Shown: positions 1-10,800 of the stretch, piece by piece
How positions within the stretch are numbered: the first letter of the stretch is position 1
Layout of the letters: each line of letters starts with the position of its first letter
Origin: Manis javanica
Taxonomy: Eukaryota > Chordata > Mammalia > Pholidota > Manidae
NCBI RefSeq assembly: GCF_040802235.1
Contig: NC_133161.1
Location: forward strand, 149,411,121-149,475,120
Length of the DNA: 64,000 nt
Direction of reading: 5' to 3'
Translations under genes and position numbers: made by a program
The notes under the pieces: model-generated
What the model saw: the letters and a program-made list of their open reading frames with translations, nothing else
Told to the model about the DNA's origin: nothing
Databases searched by the model: none

Positions 1-1250
1 CTTCACCCCACCCAACCCTGGTAATTACCAATCTACTCTTTGTTTCTGAGTTTAACTTTTTAAAGATACCACATGTAAATGAGATCCTGTATTATCTGCT
101 TTTCTCTGCCTGACTTATTTCACTAAGCATGGTGCCCTCAGGGCCCATCCGAGCTGTCACAGATGGCGGGATTCCTTCTTACTCGTGGCCGAGCAGTATT
201 CCATTACATGTAGTGCATGCATGTGTGTATGTGTGGTATGTGTATATATATGTGTATGTAGGGGGTGTATAGAATATATATATATATGTGTGTGACATAT
301 AAATGTGTATGTGTACATATAACATACGTGTATATGTGTATATATGTGTATGCATGCTTGTGGCATGCATGATATATAATACATACATACATGTGTGGGG
401 TATGTAACATACGTATATGTGTATATAATATATGTGTACATATGTGTGGTATATGATATATTTTTGTGTGTGGCATGTAATATATGTGTATGTAGGTGTA
501 TGATATATATTTACATGTGTGCATAGTTTATAATGTGTATGTGCGGGCATGCAATACACCTGTACATACGTGACACGTGCGATACCATGTCCTTACCCAT
601 TCTCCCTCCAATGGCCCCTTAGGCTGCCTCCGAGTCTGGCTGTCGTGGATACTGTCGCAGTGAACACGGGGGAGCAGGTGTCTCCAGATCCTGTTCCTGT
701 TTCCTCTGGGCACACACCCAGGAGCGGAACCGCTGGATCACGTGCTGTGTCTGTTCTGACCTCTTGAGGAGCCTGCACACAGCTTTCCACAGAGGCCGCA
801 GCGGTTTCTGCCCCACCCAGGGTGCGCAAGGCTTCCCGTCCCCACATCTCCCAGCAGCTGCCTTTTTGATGGCCACCATCCTAACAGGTGCGAGGCGGTG
901 TCTCATCGAGTTTTACATCCGCAGTCCCTGGCGATTACAGATTTTGAGCACTTTTTCATGTGCTTATTGGCCATTTGTATGTCTTTTTTTAAAAAAAATG
1001 TCTGTTTATGTCTTTCATGTCTTTTGCCCATTTTAAAATTGGTTTTTCATTTGCTGTTGAGTTGTGAGGGTTCTTTACACATTTGGATATTAGCCCTCCA
1101 TCAGGTAGAAAATCTGCGAACATTTTCTCCCCTTCTGTGGGCGCCTTCCGTTCTGCCGCTGGCTCCTTTTCTGTGGAGAGGCTTTTCCCTGATGTTGTTC
1201 CATCCATTTTTGCTTTTGTTGCTTCTTTTAATCTGTTTAAAATCTCTTTT
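1..1250 (-). mobile_element. Old L1 LINE, 3' end in antisense, split by a microsatellite
   Basis: The plus strand reads as the complement of an L1 3' UTR and the end of ORF2. Recognisable landmarks are the transcript-complement stretches around the 'ttatttcactaagcat' and 'agcagtattccatta' motifs (110-205), 'gcagtgaacacggggg' (656-672), 'cacacccaggagcgg' (711-726), 'ccatcctaacaggtg' (877-891) and the run to 'cttttgttgcttctt' (1213-1227). The order matches an ancient L1M-type element (MA/MB-like by memory). Many substitutions and stops show it is inactive. The simple-sequence tract at 205-575 sits exactly where the L1 normally carries a short TGTATATA stretch, so it looks like an in-place expansion. 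Confidence 0.88.
205..575. repeat. TG/TA/CATG-rich compound microsatellite
   Basis: About 370 bp built almost only of TG, TA and CATG/CATA steps, with no fixed unit but long alternating purine-pyrimidine runs. It lies within the antisense L1, replacing the short TGTATATA segment of that family. The open frames through it on the minus strand (His/Tyr/Thr/Ile-rich) are simple-sequence translation artefacts. Alternating purine-pyrimidine DNA of this kind can adopt Z-DNA and is usually length-polymorphic. Confidence 0.92.
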
Positions 1251-1267
1251 TAAAAACACATTACATC

Positions 1268-1567
1268 AATACAAATCAAGTATAAAAATCAAACGAATAA
1301 TCGTATCTGACCTGATTGTTTATAGCTCATGATGCGTTATCAAAACCAAACGTTCCTGTGATGACTGCCCTTGCAGTGCTCACCACGTAAGAACTTATTC
1401 ACCATGTAAGACCTTGTTTGTTAGGCTTCAGAAGATTAGAGACTGTTGAAATTTAGGCTTGGGGTTGATTAATGATTGTGCATTGAGTTCCCTGTACAGA
1501 ATTTTATTGTTGTTAACAACCAATTGATCAATAAATATGAGAGATGCCCTCTCAAAAAAAAAACAAC
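1268..1567 (+). mobile_element. Tailed retroinsertion of about 300 bp with target-site duplication
   Basis: The element ends with a poly(A) signal AATAAA at 1530-1535, followed 18 bases later by an A-run and an ACAACAAC tail (1554-1567). The 13-mer AACACATTACATC at 1255-1267 recurs as AACACATTGCATC at 1568-1580, a 12/13 match, as expected for a target-site duplication. The left junction, TTTTT/AAAAAC (1247-1257), is a classic L1-endonuclease cleavage site. Inside is a 19-bp near-duplicate (1381-1399 and 1400-1418). The body has no open frame of note. It is either the 3' UTR of an L1 or a processed copy of a cellular transcript; I could not name the source. Confidence 0.75.
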
Positions 1568-1580
1568 AACACATTGCATC

Positions 1581-1999
1581 TGTATCTGTGGTGAAGTGAT
1601 GCGGGGTGGATAAGGAAGGGGTCATGGGGGTGGGTGCTGAGCTGAGCCCGAGAGGTCACAGGGAGCAATGCGCGGAGGTGGCGCAGGAGGTGCGGGAAGG
1701 GACAGCCCACGTGCTTGTGCTCAGGGAGTGTGAGATCTGGAGCAGGTGGTGGAGAGGAACGAAGCTGGAGAGGCTGGGGTGGATTCCAGATGCGGGGTGG
1801 GCACAGCTCGAGCTTGGACTGCGTCGCTGCCAACGGGGCCACTGTAGGGCCCTTGAGCACAGGGCTGGCGTGGGAGGTGAGACCGTCCAGGGCAGGAGTG
1901 GTGGCTGAGGGCTCGAGGGCAGCTCGAGGCTGCCGTGGTGACTGGGCACGAGGCCTCAAGTGAGCTGCAGCCGTAGGGCTGGAGGCGGGGTGCTGGGGT
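1581..1999. other. Unique G-rich stretch, no gene seen
   Basis: Plus-strand G-rich sequence leading into the CpG island. Overlapping frames on both strands show no domain. I see no repeat or RNA gene. Confidence 0.5.
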
Positions 2000-2745
2000 G
2001 GTGGACACTCAGGAGGTAGGATCGGCAACTGCCCGGGGAGGACGAGGGAGGAGCCGGGGACAGCACCGAGGTCCCTGCCTTGGGCAGCCCCGCGTGGGTG
2101 GCGACGTGCTCGGCTCTGAAGGTCTGGGGGCGGGTGCTCAGCTGGGACCCTGGGGAATGGGCCGCGACTGGGATGCCCGCAGAGAGAGGCCTAGCAGGAT
2201 GGGAGACACCGAGCCCCGGAGAGCCGCCGGGGCGTCCCGACCTTGACGGCAGCTGGGGTACCCGGGATGCTGGGCTCACCGAGGGGGCCGTGCGAGCGAA
2301 GAGCCTGTGCGTGGCCCCGTCTGCCCATCGCTCCGGGCTGACCCTGCCCAGGATTGAGTCGAGCTCCTGGGCGCTGGGCCTGGCTGGTTGCCCTCCTCCC
2401 TGGGCCGGCGTTTCCAGCTCTACCGCGCGGTCCCGGAGCCCACGGGCCTGTGCCCAGGAGGACCCACCTCCCTGGAGCTCCCTGCGGGGGCGACGGAAAT
2501 CACGGGCTCTGGCCGGGGCTGGGCGGGCGGCCCCCGTGTGTCCGTGTCCCCTGCCCGGGGCCCGCGGCTCTCCCTCGCCCTGCCCTCCCAGCCCTTCTTG
2601 TCGGCTCTGGGACGCGGTGGAGGCCGAGCTCCGGAGCGGCAGCCCCAGCCCAGGGGCCGTGCAGGTCCGAGAGGCTCCGCCCAGCCTGCCCCCTGCACCC
2701 GCGGGGCCTTCGCGGCGCCTGCTTCCAGCACTAGCCCTTCTCTTC
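2000..2745. promoter_or_regulatory. CpG island
   Basis: Counting by eye between 2101 and 2720 gives about 59 CpG in 620 bp at roughly 70% G+C, an observed/expected ratio near 0.78, which passes the usual CpG-island thresholds. Long frames run through it on both strands (2080-3096 plus, 338 codons; 1956-2879 minus, 307 codons), but both are Gly/Pro/Arg/Ser-rich, mutually overlapping and domain-free, as expected for stop-poor GC-rich DNA. I see no TATA box. It could be a promoter of an unannotated or non-coding transcript, or an orphan island. Coding use is unsupported. Confidence 0.8.
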
Positions 2746-4979
2746 CACCCCACCCGACCCATCAGCCTGGCCAAGGGCGGCCAGGGCCCCCGTGCTGCCT
2801 CTCCCTGGGGGCAGAAGACTCGCAGAAGAGGTGCCTGGTGGCACCAAGAAAGTAAATTCGAATCAAGTGTAAAGGTCAAGCTAGAGGCTGGGACAGAGAG
2901 AACATCACGTCAATCGCTGGAAGACTCAGGAGTGGGTGGACCTGAACTGAACGACAGTGTGTGTGGTGTGGGGGTGAACAGAGACCGGCCCCCGCCGGCT
3001 TCCACCGGGAAAGGGTTGCAGGATTGGAAGGAGGCTGACGGGAGCTGGTTTCTGCCATCCCGGAGGCCCGGGCACAGCCACTCGGGGCTAATATGATGGC
3101 CCTTCTGACATAAGCCAGGCCCAGAAAGGGGTCACAGCTGCTCAGCACAGCAATTCAGCATAAGCTTTCTGCAAGGCACACGGTCAAAGGCACGTAAGAG
3201 GGAGGTCCAAGGTCAAAGGCACTAAATGGGAAGGCTCTGCTTGTCTTAGGGGAGGTCAAAGGAGTGGGGAGACAGCACTCACTTCTGGGATTCGCTCCTA
3301 AGACAACGTAAGGAGCCGGTCCAGACCAGCCGACTGGAATCAGAGTGCTCCGTGCTTCCACCCGCACAGAGAGCATAACCTGAAGTATAGGCTCTGGGAT
3401 TGCAGGACGTTCCTTCATGAGGGCAGGGGTGCTTTTGGAGGGAGGGGTACGGGGTGCAAGTCGGAGGACTTGAGGCAGGTGGGGGTTTCCAGGGGAGTAT
3501 CCAAGTGGGACCAACTTCTTCTGAGGACCTGAGCCTCCTGTCCTTGGGTGATAAAAAGGAGTGAGTGAGATAAGAGGGTCATGATTCTGGGCCCGCCTAC
3601 ATCGCCCTGGGCTGAAAGACCCACCTGGCCCTTCAGCAAATGGATTGAGAACACAAAGCTGTCGCCTGTGTGTATTCCACTAAAAAGACCAGGAAGACAG
3701 GGGGTGTGTGGGGAAAGGATAAGTCTGTTTGCACAACTGCAGGGGGCGCCACACACGTGGGATTCAGCGTGGATGGCTCCTTCTGGCGCCTGGTGACATG
3801 GCAGCATTGAGCAGGAAGGGAACGCTCGCTTCCCATTCAGCTGTGGGGTAAGGTGGGCCCCTGTTGGCTTTGTCTGCCCTTCTGATAGAGCATGCTGAGC
3901 CTCTCCGGGGGTCTCTCCCTCCTCCCACCCCACCCCACCCACTCCCGATGCCATGCAGTCTTCACGAGGCTGTACCAGGGGCTCAAGCTAAGCAGTCTCT
4001 CCTTACAATCCAAACCGTGAGTGGAACTGTAGAAGGTCACAAATTGTTGCAGCTGATGTATTTCTGATGGCAGCAGCCTGGGAAGACTGTTTCCTCCACT
4101 CCCAGGGCCACTGCAGGCCCTTTGTGATGCTCAGAAAAGGTGCGCAGATAAGAGAACCAAGGCATCTTTCTCTCCTTTTTTAAGGCAGACAGAATCCTGC
4201 ACAGGGAGGCCAGGCTGTGGAGCAGAAAGCAGATGGACTCTGCTGGGATTTGCCCTCCCGGCTGGGTGCCGTGCTTGCATCTCACCTCCTCTGCCCCTGG
4301 AGTGGTCCAGCTTTCTGCACCTCCTGAAGCCTAGCTCCTCAGATTTTCTGTTATTCTGTAGCTATCCCATACCCCCCATCTTAGGTTAGCCAGGGGGTGC
4401 TTCTAAGGGACGCATGGGGGGGATGCAGTGGAGACGGGGCTGAAAGAGCCCCAGCCTCCTGTTGTGACTCACTCAGCTGAAGCAGCACTGGCATTAGAGA
4501 TGGGGGGATATTTATGGGACCTCAGTGGCCAAGACAATAGCGGAGACGCAGACAATTACAAAATCAGTGCATGATTTTTCTTCTCACATTAATACACACA
4601 TGCACACCCCTCTTCAGGGCAGGAGCGCTCCTGCCACCCCTGGGTAGCACACAGCCCTCTGAGCCTACGAGGGGCGCTAAGAGGAGGAAGAGGCACTGCA
4701 CAGGTGGTTCCTATAAGCCCAGGTGCCCTCATGTCTCCTGAGGCCCCCTCTTGTTCTAGACTATAAAACCACTTATTTCCAGCATGAGGTGGTTGATCCC
4801 AGTGGACTGGTGGGGTTCCCCCTCTGCCGTGACATGTTTGCACTACGCCAGAGTATTTTAGAAATTCGCCTGCATTAAGTCAGGACAGTTTTTCTTTTGT
4901 ACATATTTCTCTGCTCCTAACACCCCTTGCTTTTCTATCTCCCATTCCCCTTCATGCTCAATATAAAAGGAAGGACGAC
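2746..4979. other. Unique sequence, no gene seen
   Basis: Moderately GC-rich sequence with no recognisable exon, RNA gene or clear interspersed repeat. It contains a C-rich run around 3922-3946 (CCCACCCCACC-type, a KLF/SP1-like box) and the CTCF-like site at 3736-3749. Frames present here are short and domain-free. Confidence 0.5.
3736..3749 (+). promoter_or_regulatory. CTCF-like core motif
   Basis: ACTGCAGGGGGCGC matches the CTCF core CCASYAGRKGGCRS at 12 of 14 positions, including the whole YAGRKGGCRS half. Sites of this quality also occur by chance, so binding is an inference. Confidence 0.4.
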
Positions 4980-5110
4980 ATGAAGTAATGGCTTTGGAGA
5001 TGGTCAACTTGAGGTTTGAATTCAGGGATTGAATGTGAATACCAATTAAGCTTTAAGACCCTAGGGAAATGCCCTGCCCATCTGAGTATGTTTCCCTCAC
5101 CTGTAGGGTG
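4980..5110 (+). mobile_element. MIR SINE, sense
   Basis: The order of MIR landmarks is kept: 'ggctttggagatggtc', 'gaggtttgaattcaggg', then the 'ccctagggaaatgccc ... ctcacctgtagggtg' segment, which corresponds to the MIR stretch normally reading acctt-gggcaagt ... tcatctgtaaaatgg. It is heavily diverged, as expected for this ancient tRNA-derived SINE. Confidence 0.75.
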
Positions 5111-8100
5111 TGCTGTCTGCAGGGGGGGCGGGTATTAGAGAATCACATGACTCAGTGTAGAGAAAATGAAGTTCCTATGGCCAGGATTCTCACCTGGCCC
5201 TGGTCGGCTTGCTCACTGCACAGGTGTGGGCAATACGTTGTTACTGACTCTATATAAAGAGCTTGTCCGGCGCTCTGGGCTGCAGGGCTGTGAGGCTGCA
5301 GGTGAGCAGAGGCTAGAGACTGAGACAGCTGTGGGGGCCGAGAGGCCCAGAGGCAGAGACTGGCCTGCTGTGTGCAGACTTGCTCTGAGTGGACGGGATT
5401 CTAGGGAGTGACCTGCCACCATGGGAATAAAGTTGGGTATAAACCCTTTCACCCCAAGAATGTTCTACCATCAATTTTCAGTCTCACTGAATCAAGAGTG
5501 AATTTGCCCCAGGGCTGAAACCCACTGGCAAGACACACAGCCTTATGATCACCAACAAAAGTCAGGCCCAGGACCTGAATTCAAATCATTGAGAAAGAGG
5601 ACTTTATTTCCTCCTGGATGTCAAAGTCCGGAGCCGCTGGGAGCTACCAGAGCCAGACCGGCTGTCTCAGGGTGAGTCCAAAAGGCGAAAGCAGAGCAGA
5701 GGGAGGCAGATATCAAGTCCCAAAGATACCGTTTGAGCTGTTGACACTGAAAACCCCGATTTGGGTACTTTTCATTGCATAAATCAGCATCCTTCTGTGC
5801 CCTCCACTCCCCTGCCTTTTTTGGGTGGCCTATTAGAGTTACATTTCCAGAGAGCTGTACTTTGGGAGTTCCAAATATGATACCATTTATCTTTAAAGAT
5901 TTGATAGGATGAGAATTAAAATGTGGACAATGGATATACTGAGGGTCAATAAGTGGCCTGGATTGTTTTCCTTATTGTTGCTCGTGTTTTCACAGCTGTT
6001 CCAGGGTCCATACCTCCTCCTGTCTCTCCCCACAGCCACACTTTCCAGCAACTAAGGCCGGGCTTTCCCAGCACTGTGACAGAAGCGGGGCACCTTCCCC
6101 CGAGGTGAGGCCCTACTGCCGTCTGGGGTCTCTGGGCTGAGCCTGGGGGCTGCTGCCGAGAATTCCGTCTCCAGAGCCCGCCGTCCCACATGACCAGCTG
6201 TGCATCCCTCCACCCAGCCAGGCCCTCTCACCACAGCCCGCACTGGGGACCCCGGACGGTGGGACCGGGGATGGAACTGAACTTAAAATGAGCAGCCTGC
6301 TAATGCCGTCATGTGAATATGTATTTTGGACCAACAGCCTGGGCATTTTTTCTGGGAGGCTTGAGGCAGCAGGAATCCGGAGGGAGAGGGGGGTCCACGC
6401 GCCCCTTGGAGATGCCAGAGCTCCCAGGGGAGGAGCTGCCTCCGGCCCACAGCCCCTAATGCTACTTGATCCCCTCATTAGCAGGTTTGAAACTGGGGGA
6501 GTCCAAAAAAGAAAAAAGAAAAAGAAAAAGAAAACCCTGCAATGAATAAACTAACAGATGGAGACTTAATTCAATTTGCATTCAATCCACCCCACCCCCA
6601 GGACCGTGCTTGCCTAACAATGGAGGCTGGGGGCAGGGGTCCCCCTGCGGGGAGCTCCTCCCCAACCCTGCCCCTTTTCTTCATGGGGGCCAGATGGGGA
6701 TTCTTGTTCTAAAGCTCCCCTCCCTTGGGCTGATGCTGAATTCATTCTCTGATCCAAATAGCAACATTCTTGAAGAAAATGGGGTTGGCATTGTAGGGCG
6801 GGAGGGACTGAGAGCAGCAGCAGAGGGGAATGAAAAGCCATGTGGGAGCAGAAGGACACAGTCAGGGGGAGCTCCCCACGTGCACACAGGCTGCATCAGA
6901 AGGCCAGGCTGGGGGCGGGTGCAAACACGGCTGCCCGACCGGAAGCCTGCAGCCCTCCCACTGTTGTTCCCGCGCCCAACCTGGCCCCGAGCCTCGCTTG
7001 GCCTCTGACTAGCTGCTGCGAGCACCATCAGCTGGCCCTGATTCCTCGCCTGATACACGGGCCTAGCACCCTGGACTTGCGGCGAGGCACAGGCCACGTG
7101 TGTGAGCACGGAAGCTGGGTGTGACACGGCAGTTTGTATGTGACAGTCATTGCTGGGGCCCTGGGTGCCGCTCGCCTCCCCTCCAGGCAGCTGACAGTGG
7201 GCTATGTGCAGGAAGAACAATGACCCAATGGGAGAAGAAACCCCGCTTACTAAAGCACTTGGTGGTGCTGGTCTGGAGAACACCAGGGGGGACTGTGGCT
7301 CAGCCCAAATCCTGAAACTGAATCCTGGGACACAGACCTCCTGTGGGGAGAGGGCACAGGGCTCACCCCACGTGCACCCATCAGACAGGCCACAGGGCAG
7401 GGGCATAGGCCTGCCTCACATCCCAGGGGCAGGAGGAACAGGGGGAACCAGGGTGGTTCAGCCTGGTTCTGGAAGGATCCAGATGTGTGTAGGCGAGGGA
7501 ACACTCTCCAAGGCTCTGAGCTTCTGTGGCTGGGCCTGAGAATTAAGCTGACATAAGCCAGGTCAATAGGAGAAAAGCATGCGACCTGTGTTTACTATTT
7601 TCACGAGCACCCGGAGTCTTCAGAGGACGAAGGAAGCCCCAGAGAAGCGGCTGGGACTCAGCGCTGTGCACACTTGCGAGGCAGTGACGAGACAAAGAGA
7701 AAGGGTGGCTGCTGCAGCCCCAGGGCCTCCGTCTGGGGCATCTTCCCACTGGGGGTGAGAAGGCACGTGTGGACCCCCCCATCTCAGAGCTCCCTGATTC
7801 TGGGGTGCTGTCCCCTTGCGTGTCCCTGAGGCATCGTGTCTGGTGTCCCACCTCCTAGAAGGGACGTCCCTCCTCCAGTCACGCAGACAGGGTCCCACAC
7901 GCTGGGAGGGCTCCAGGGTGGGCTCACAGCAGATTTTGATGACATGGCCTCTTCTCTGCTGAACCCTGAACGCCACCCATGTGCACCAGCAAGTCAGAGG
8001 TCAGGGACACAGGGAAGACAGAGCAGAGCATGGGGCTGATGAAAACATACTTTGCTTCCCAATTTGCCCCCCTTGTGTATCTAAATGGACATTTGTTACA

Positions 8101-9271
8101 AGTTTCCATAGTTACAAGTGGGAAAGGCAGGGGGAGAAATAAGTGGAGAGTAATTGAAAATGTGATTTTGATATCAAAAAATAATCTGAATTTTCTCCCC
8201 CTGCCTCCTCCCTCCTCCCCTGAATTCCCAGGCACACTTGTGGGTAGAGACAGAGATCTCCCGAGGGGTCAGGACGAGGGTAAAGGAACAGAGGTTAGCT
8301 TTGAGGCCCCAAGCCCTTTGGTCCACAGGCTGTGAAAAATGCCCAGCTATGTGTTCAAAAGATGCCCTGAACCCTGTGGTGTGAAAAACTGGTCTGCATT
8401 CTCCACTGGACCTGCTGCCCAGGAAGAAGTGGGCAGTGCGGGTCGGAGGCACCCTGTGTATCTTACACCAGGTGAGCCGTGCTTGCACCTCAGGCCCCGA
8501 AGATCCGGGGAGGATGACATGCTGCCCACTGGGCCCCAGACTCTCGGGGTAGACCGGCTCATCAGGTTGTCCTCACTAGGTGCAATTTCTACTCTCCCGC
8601 CGTCCCCTGTCCTGCCCGGCCAGCTGGAGTCAGTGCCTCCGTGCAGCTCCCGTGCAGACAGCATTTAATATCCATTGCACAGAGGTGGGCATCGGACATA
8701 AGGAGAAGTTAGATCTGCTTGGCCTGCACTGTGGTAAGCCACCGGCACAGGGGGTTCTGGCTGGAGGCAGGCCGGTCACCTGGTCACCTGCCCCACAGCT
8801 CTGAAGCCCATCACAGACGCTACGGGAGGCCTTTATCCACTTCCTCGGCCTCCACACCTTTTCCACACTCACAGGGAGGAGAGCGCAGCATTTGGCCTCA
8901 CGAGGCCTGGCTACGGTTCCCTCAGAGGCAGGCAGCGGCCCTGGGCCTCCTAGGACTGTTGGGAGGAATAACTGCACACGCACTGGAGTCGTGTCTGTGT
9001 CCGGGAAACATCGGGGCAAGCAGCACAGCCTGGGGAGGAGGGGAGGGGAGGGGCTCCGTGTCCAGCTGCCCAGGCCTTTCCCGGGCTCGTCTCTTCCGCA
9101 CACTGGCCTAACTCTGTGCCCCTGAGAAAGCTGCTCCTGTGCAGCTGAGGAGCACATGGGCCCCTCTGGGGAAACACTGTGTCCGTCTCTCCCCAGAATT
9201 AGGGGTCCCTCCACCCTCACTGTTTCTCAAGAGGTTAAAAGGAGGGTTGGAAGGAAGCCACCAGATTGAAC
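5111..9271. other. Unique GC-rich sequence, no gene seen
   Basis: I found no exon, RNA gene or clear interspersed repeat. Notable local features are an AT-richer patch at 5720-5960, an A-rich purine tract at 6504-6534 and an AT-rich, conserved-looking patch at 8040-8195. The many overlapping frames of 60-240 codons on both strands show no domains. Confidence 0.5.
6504..6534 (+). repeat. A-rich polypurine tract (AAAAAG)n
   Basis: A run of A blocks separated by single G residues. It could be a worn retroelement tail, but I saw no convincing element body upstream and no flanking duplication. Confidence 0.8.
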
Positions 9272-9616
9272 TGGTTCAGTGGGCGAATGTCTGTGTCCCC
9301 TAAAGCTCACGTGCTGGAGCCAAGCCCGGACCTCCAACGTGATGCTATTAGGAGGCAGGGCCTTTGGGAGGTGATTAGGTTTATAGAAGAGGTCATGAGG
9401 GTGGAGGCCCCGTAATGGGATTAGTGTCCTCACAAGAAGAGGAGACCAGAGCCCCCCGTTTCCAAGTGCACCGCAGAGAAGGCCCTCAGCAGAGAGCAGG
9501 TCCACTGGCACCTCGGTCTTGGACCTCCCAGACTTCAGACTATGAGAAATAAGCGTCTGCTGTTTAAACCGCCCAGCCTGCGTCATTTTGTTACACAGTC
9601 CGAGCTGGCTGAGACA
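9272..9616 (+). mobile_element. ERVL-MaLR solo LTR (MLT1-type)
   Basis: This is a near full-length LTR in sense orientation. Landmarks in order are 'gaatgtctgtgtccccta', 'ggcctttgggaggtgatta' (9360-9378), 'gaggtcatgagggtggag', 'aatgggattagtgtcct', 'cttggacctcccagactt', 'tatgagaaataagcgtctg' and the end 'gagctggctgagaca'. This follows the MLT1 consensus closely. MaLR elements are ancient non-autonomous relatives of ERV-L. No internal retroviral sequence flanks it, so it is a solo LTR left by recombination. It carries no coding capacity. Confidence 0.9.
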
Positions 9617-9989
9617 ACTGTAAATCGAGTCTGCAATTTTTTGTTCAGGACTGGCTAAGGAAATCACAATAGCTTAACACAGCACAGGCTTATTTCTCTC
9701 TCACACGACCTGTCCCACGCTGGTGGGGAGGGCTGTGAGCGGCCCAGGTCAGAGGAGTCCCTGTGTCTTGACCTGTATCATCTGAAAGCACCATCTTCAT
9801 GGTATTCACGGCAGGGGAAGAGGTGGCCAGATGGCCGTGCTCTAGCCCCTACGTGCTCTACTCACAGTCCCTGGGCCTGTCCGAGTCGGCGGCCCCGCTG
9901 ACCTTCTGGGGCGCTGGGGAGGTGCAGGAGCAGGTGAACGCTGGGCGAGTGAGACGGGTCTCTGCTATCCCTGTGGCAGACGCTGGAGA

Positions 9990-10090
9990 CTGGTTTCACT
10001 CATTTATTCAGTAAATATGAGTGCCTGTTTGTGTCAGTGTGCAAGGTGCTAAGGATATAATGTCAATGAAGAAATGGCTGTGATCTGACA
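9990..10090. repeat. Ancient interspersed repeat ('attcaacaaatatttattgag' class)
   Basis: 'ttcactcatttattcagtaa', 'gtgcctgtttgtgtcagtgtg', 'aaggtgctaaggatataatg' and 'caatgaagaaa' follow the well-known dispersed motif order (cattcaacaaata, gcacctactatgtgccagg, tgctaggcgctggggatac, gaacaaga). I cannot fix the family name. Similar pieces occur near 11.4, 24.7, 33.8, 36.4 and 52.4 kb. Confidence 0.6.
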
Positions 10091-10424
10091 GTTTCTGCCA
10101 AACATTGCAGCCTTTCTGTTTTCCTGGCTCCTGACCCTAAGCCCTCTTTGACTCTCTCTCCTTCCGGGTTAGACTCGGTGCCATGGCACCTGTCCAGATC
10201 TCCTGCCTCCTCTTCAAGGCTCTGCCTCTTGCATCCCCTCCCCACTCGGGTGGTTCCCAGACCCCCAGCCAGGCATGTCCCAGGACGCTGGCCAGCTTCC
10301 CCCATCCCCCTCACATGCCTATTTTGCAGGGTGGGATCTGGCGGGCGAGGAGGGCCTACGTCTCGGGCAGGCTGCCTCCAGAAGCGTCACAGATTCCAGC
10401 CGCCATAATTGAAAATCTATGAAC

Positions 10425-10800
10425 TCTGGAAGCCAGTATTGCATGTAAACCTCCCCAGGCCCGGCCGTCCTGTGGTGAACAGTCCCTCCCCGTTATTCCT
10501 ATAAATCACTGGAGATGGGCTGGGAACCGATCGATGAGAAAAAATTATGCCGCGGCATTAGATTTCATCGTACACAACTTGAACTATTACTTTTCTGTCC
10601 TGTGGTATGAGGAATCATGAGAATTAATGGTCTTTGTCTTCTCCAGCAATGGGTTTATGACACAGCGCTGCCTACACTCTATTCCTTCCTTAAGACCATC
10701 AATTAATTTGGGGTACTTGCAATTACTCAGTCACTTCCTGAAATTAGCAACTCACCCCACAGAGCCTTAATGGGAGTTTAAACAATGACACGCTTTACCT
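10425..10800. promoter_or_regulatory. AT-rich, homeodomain-motif-rich block (candidate enhancer)
   Basis: An abrupt switch from GC-rich surroundings to AT-rich, non-repetitive sequence with densely packed ATTA/TAAT cores, including CAATTAATTTG (10700-10710), GCAATTAC (10719-10726), GCATTAGATTTCAT and AGAATTAATGG. It matches no repeat that I know and has no open frame. This texture is typical of conserved non-coding developmental enhancers. Conservation itself cannot be seen from one sequence. Confidence 0.4.

Noticed and set aside
157-559. Three overlapping minus-strand His/Tyr/Thr-rich frames
   Set aside because: They are translations of a TG/TA microsatellite; the same composition appears in every frame.
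1956-3096. 338-codon plus and 307-codon minus frames
   Set aside because: They overlap on opposite strands within a CpG island, are Gly/Pro/Arg-rich and lack domains. High GC explains the absence of stops.
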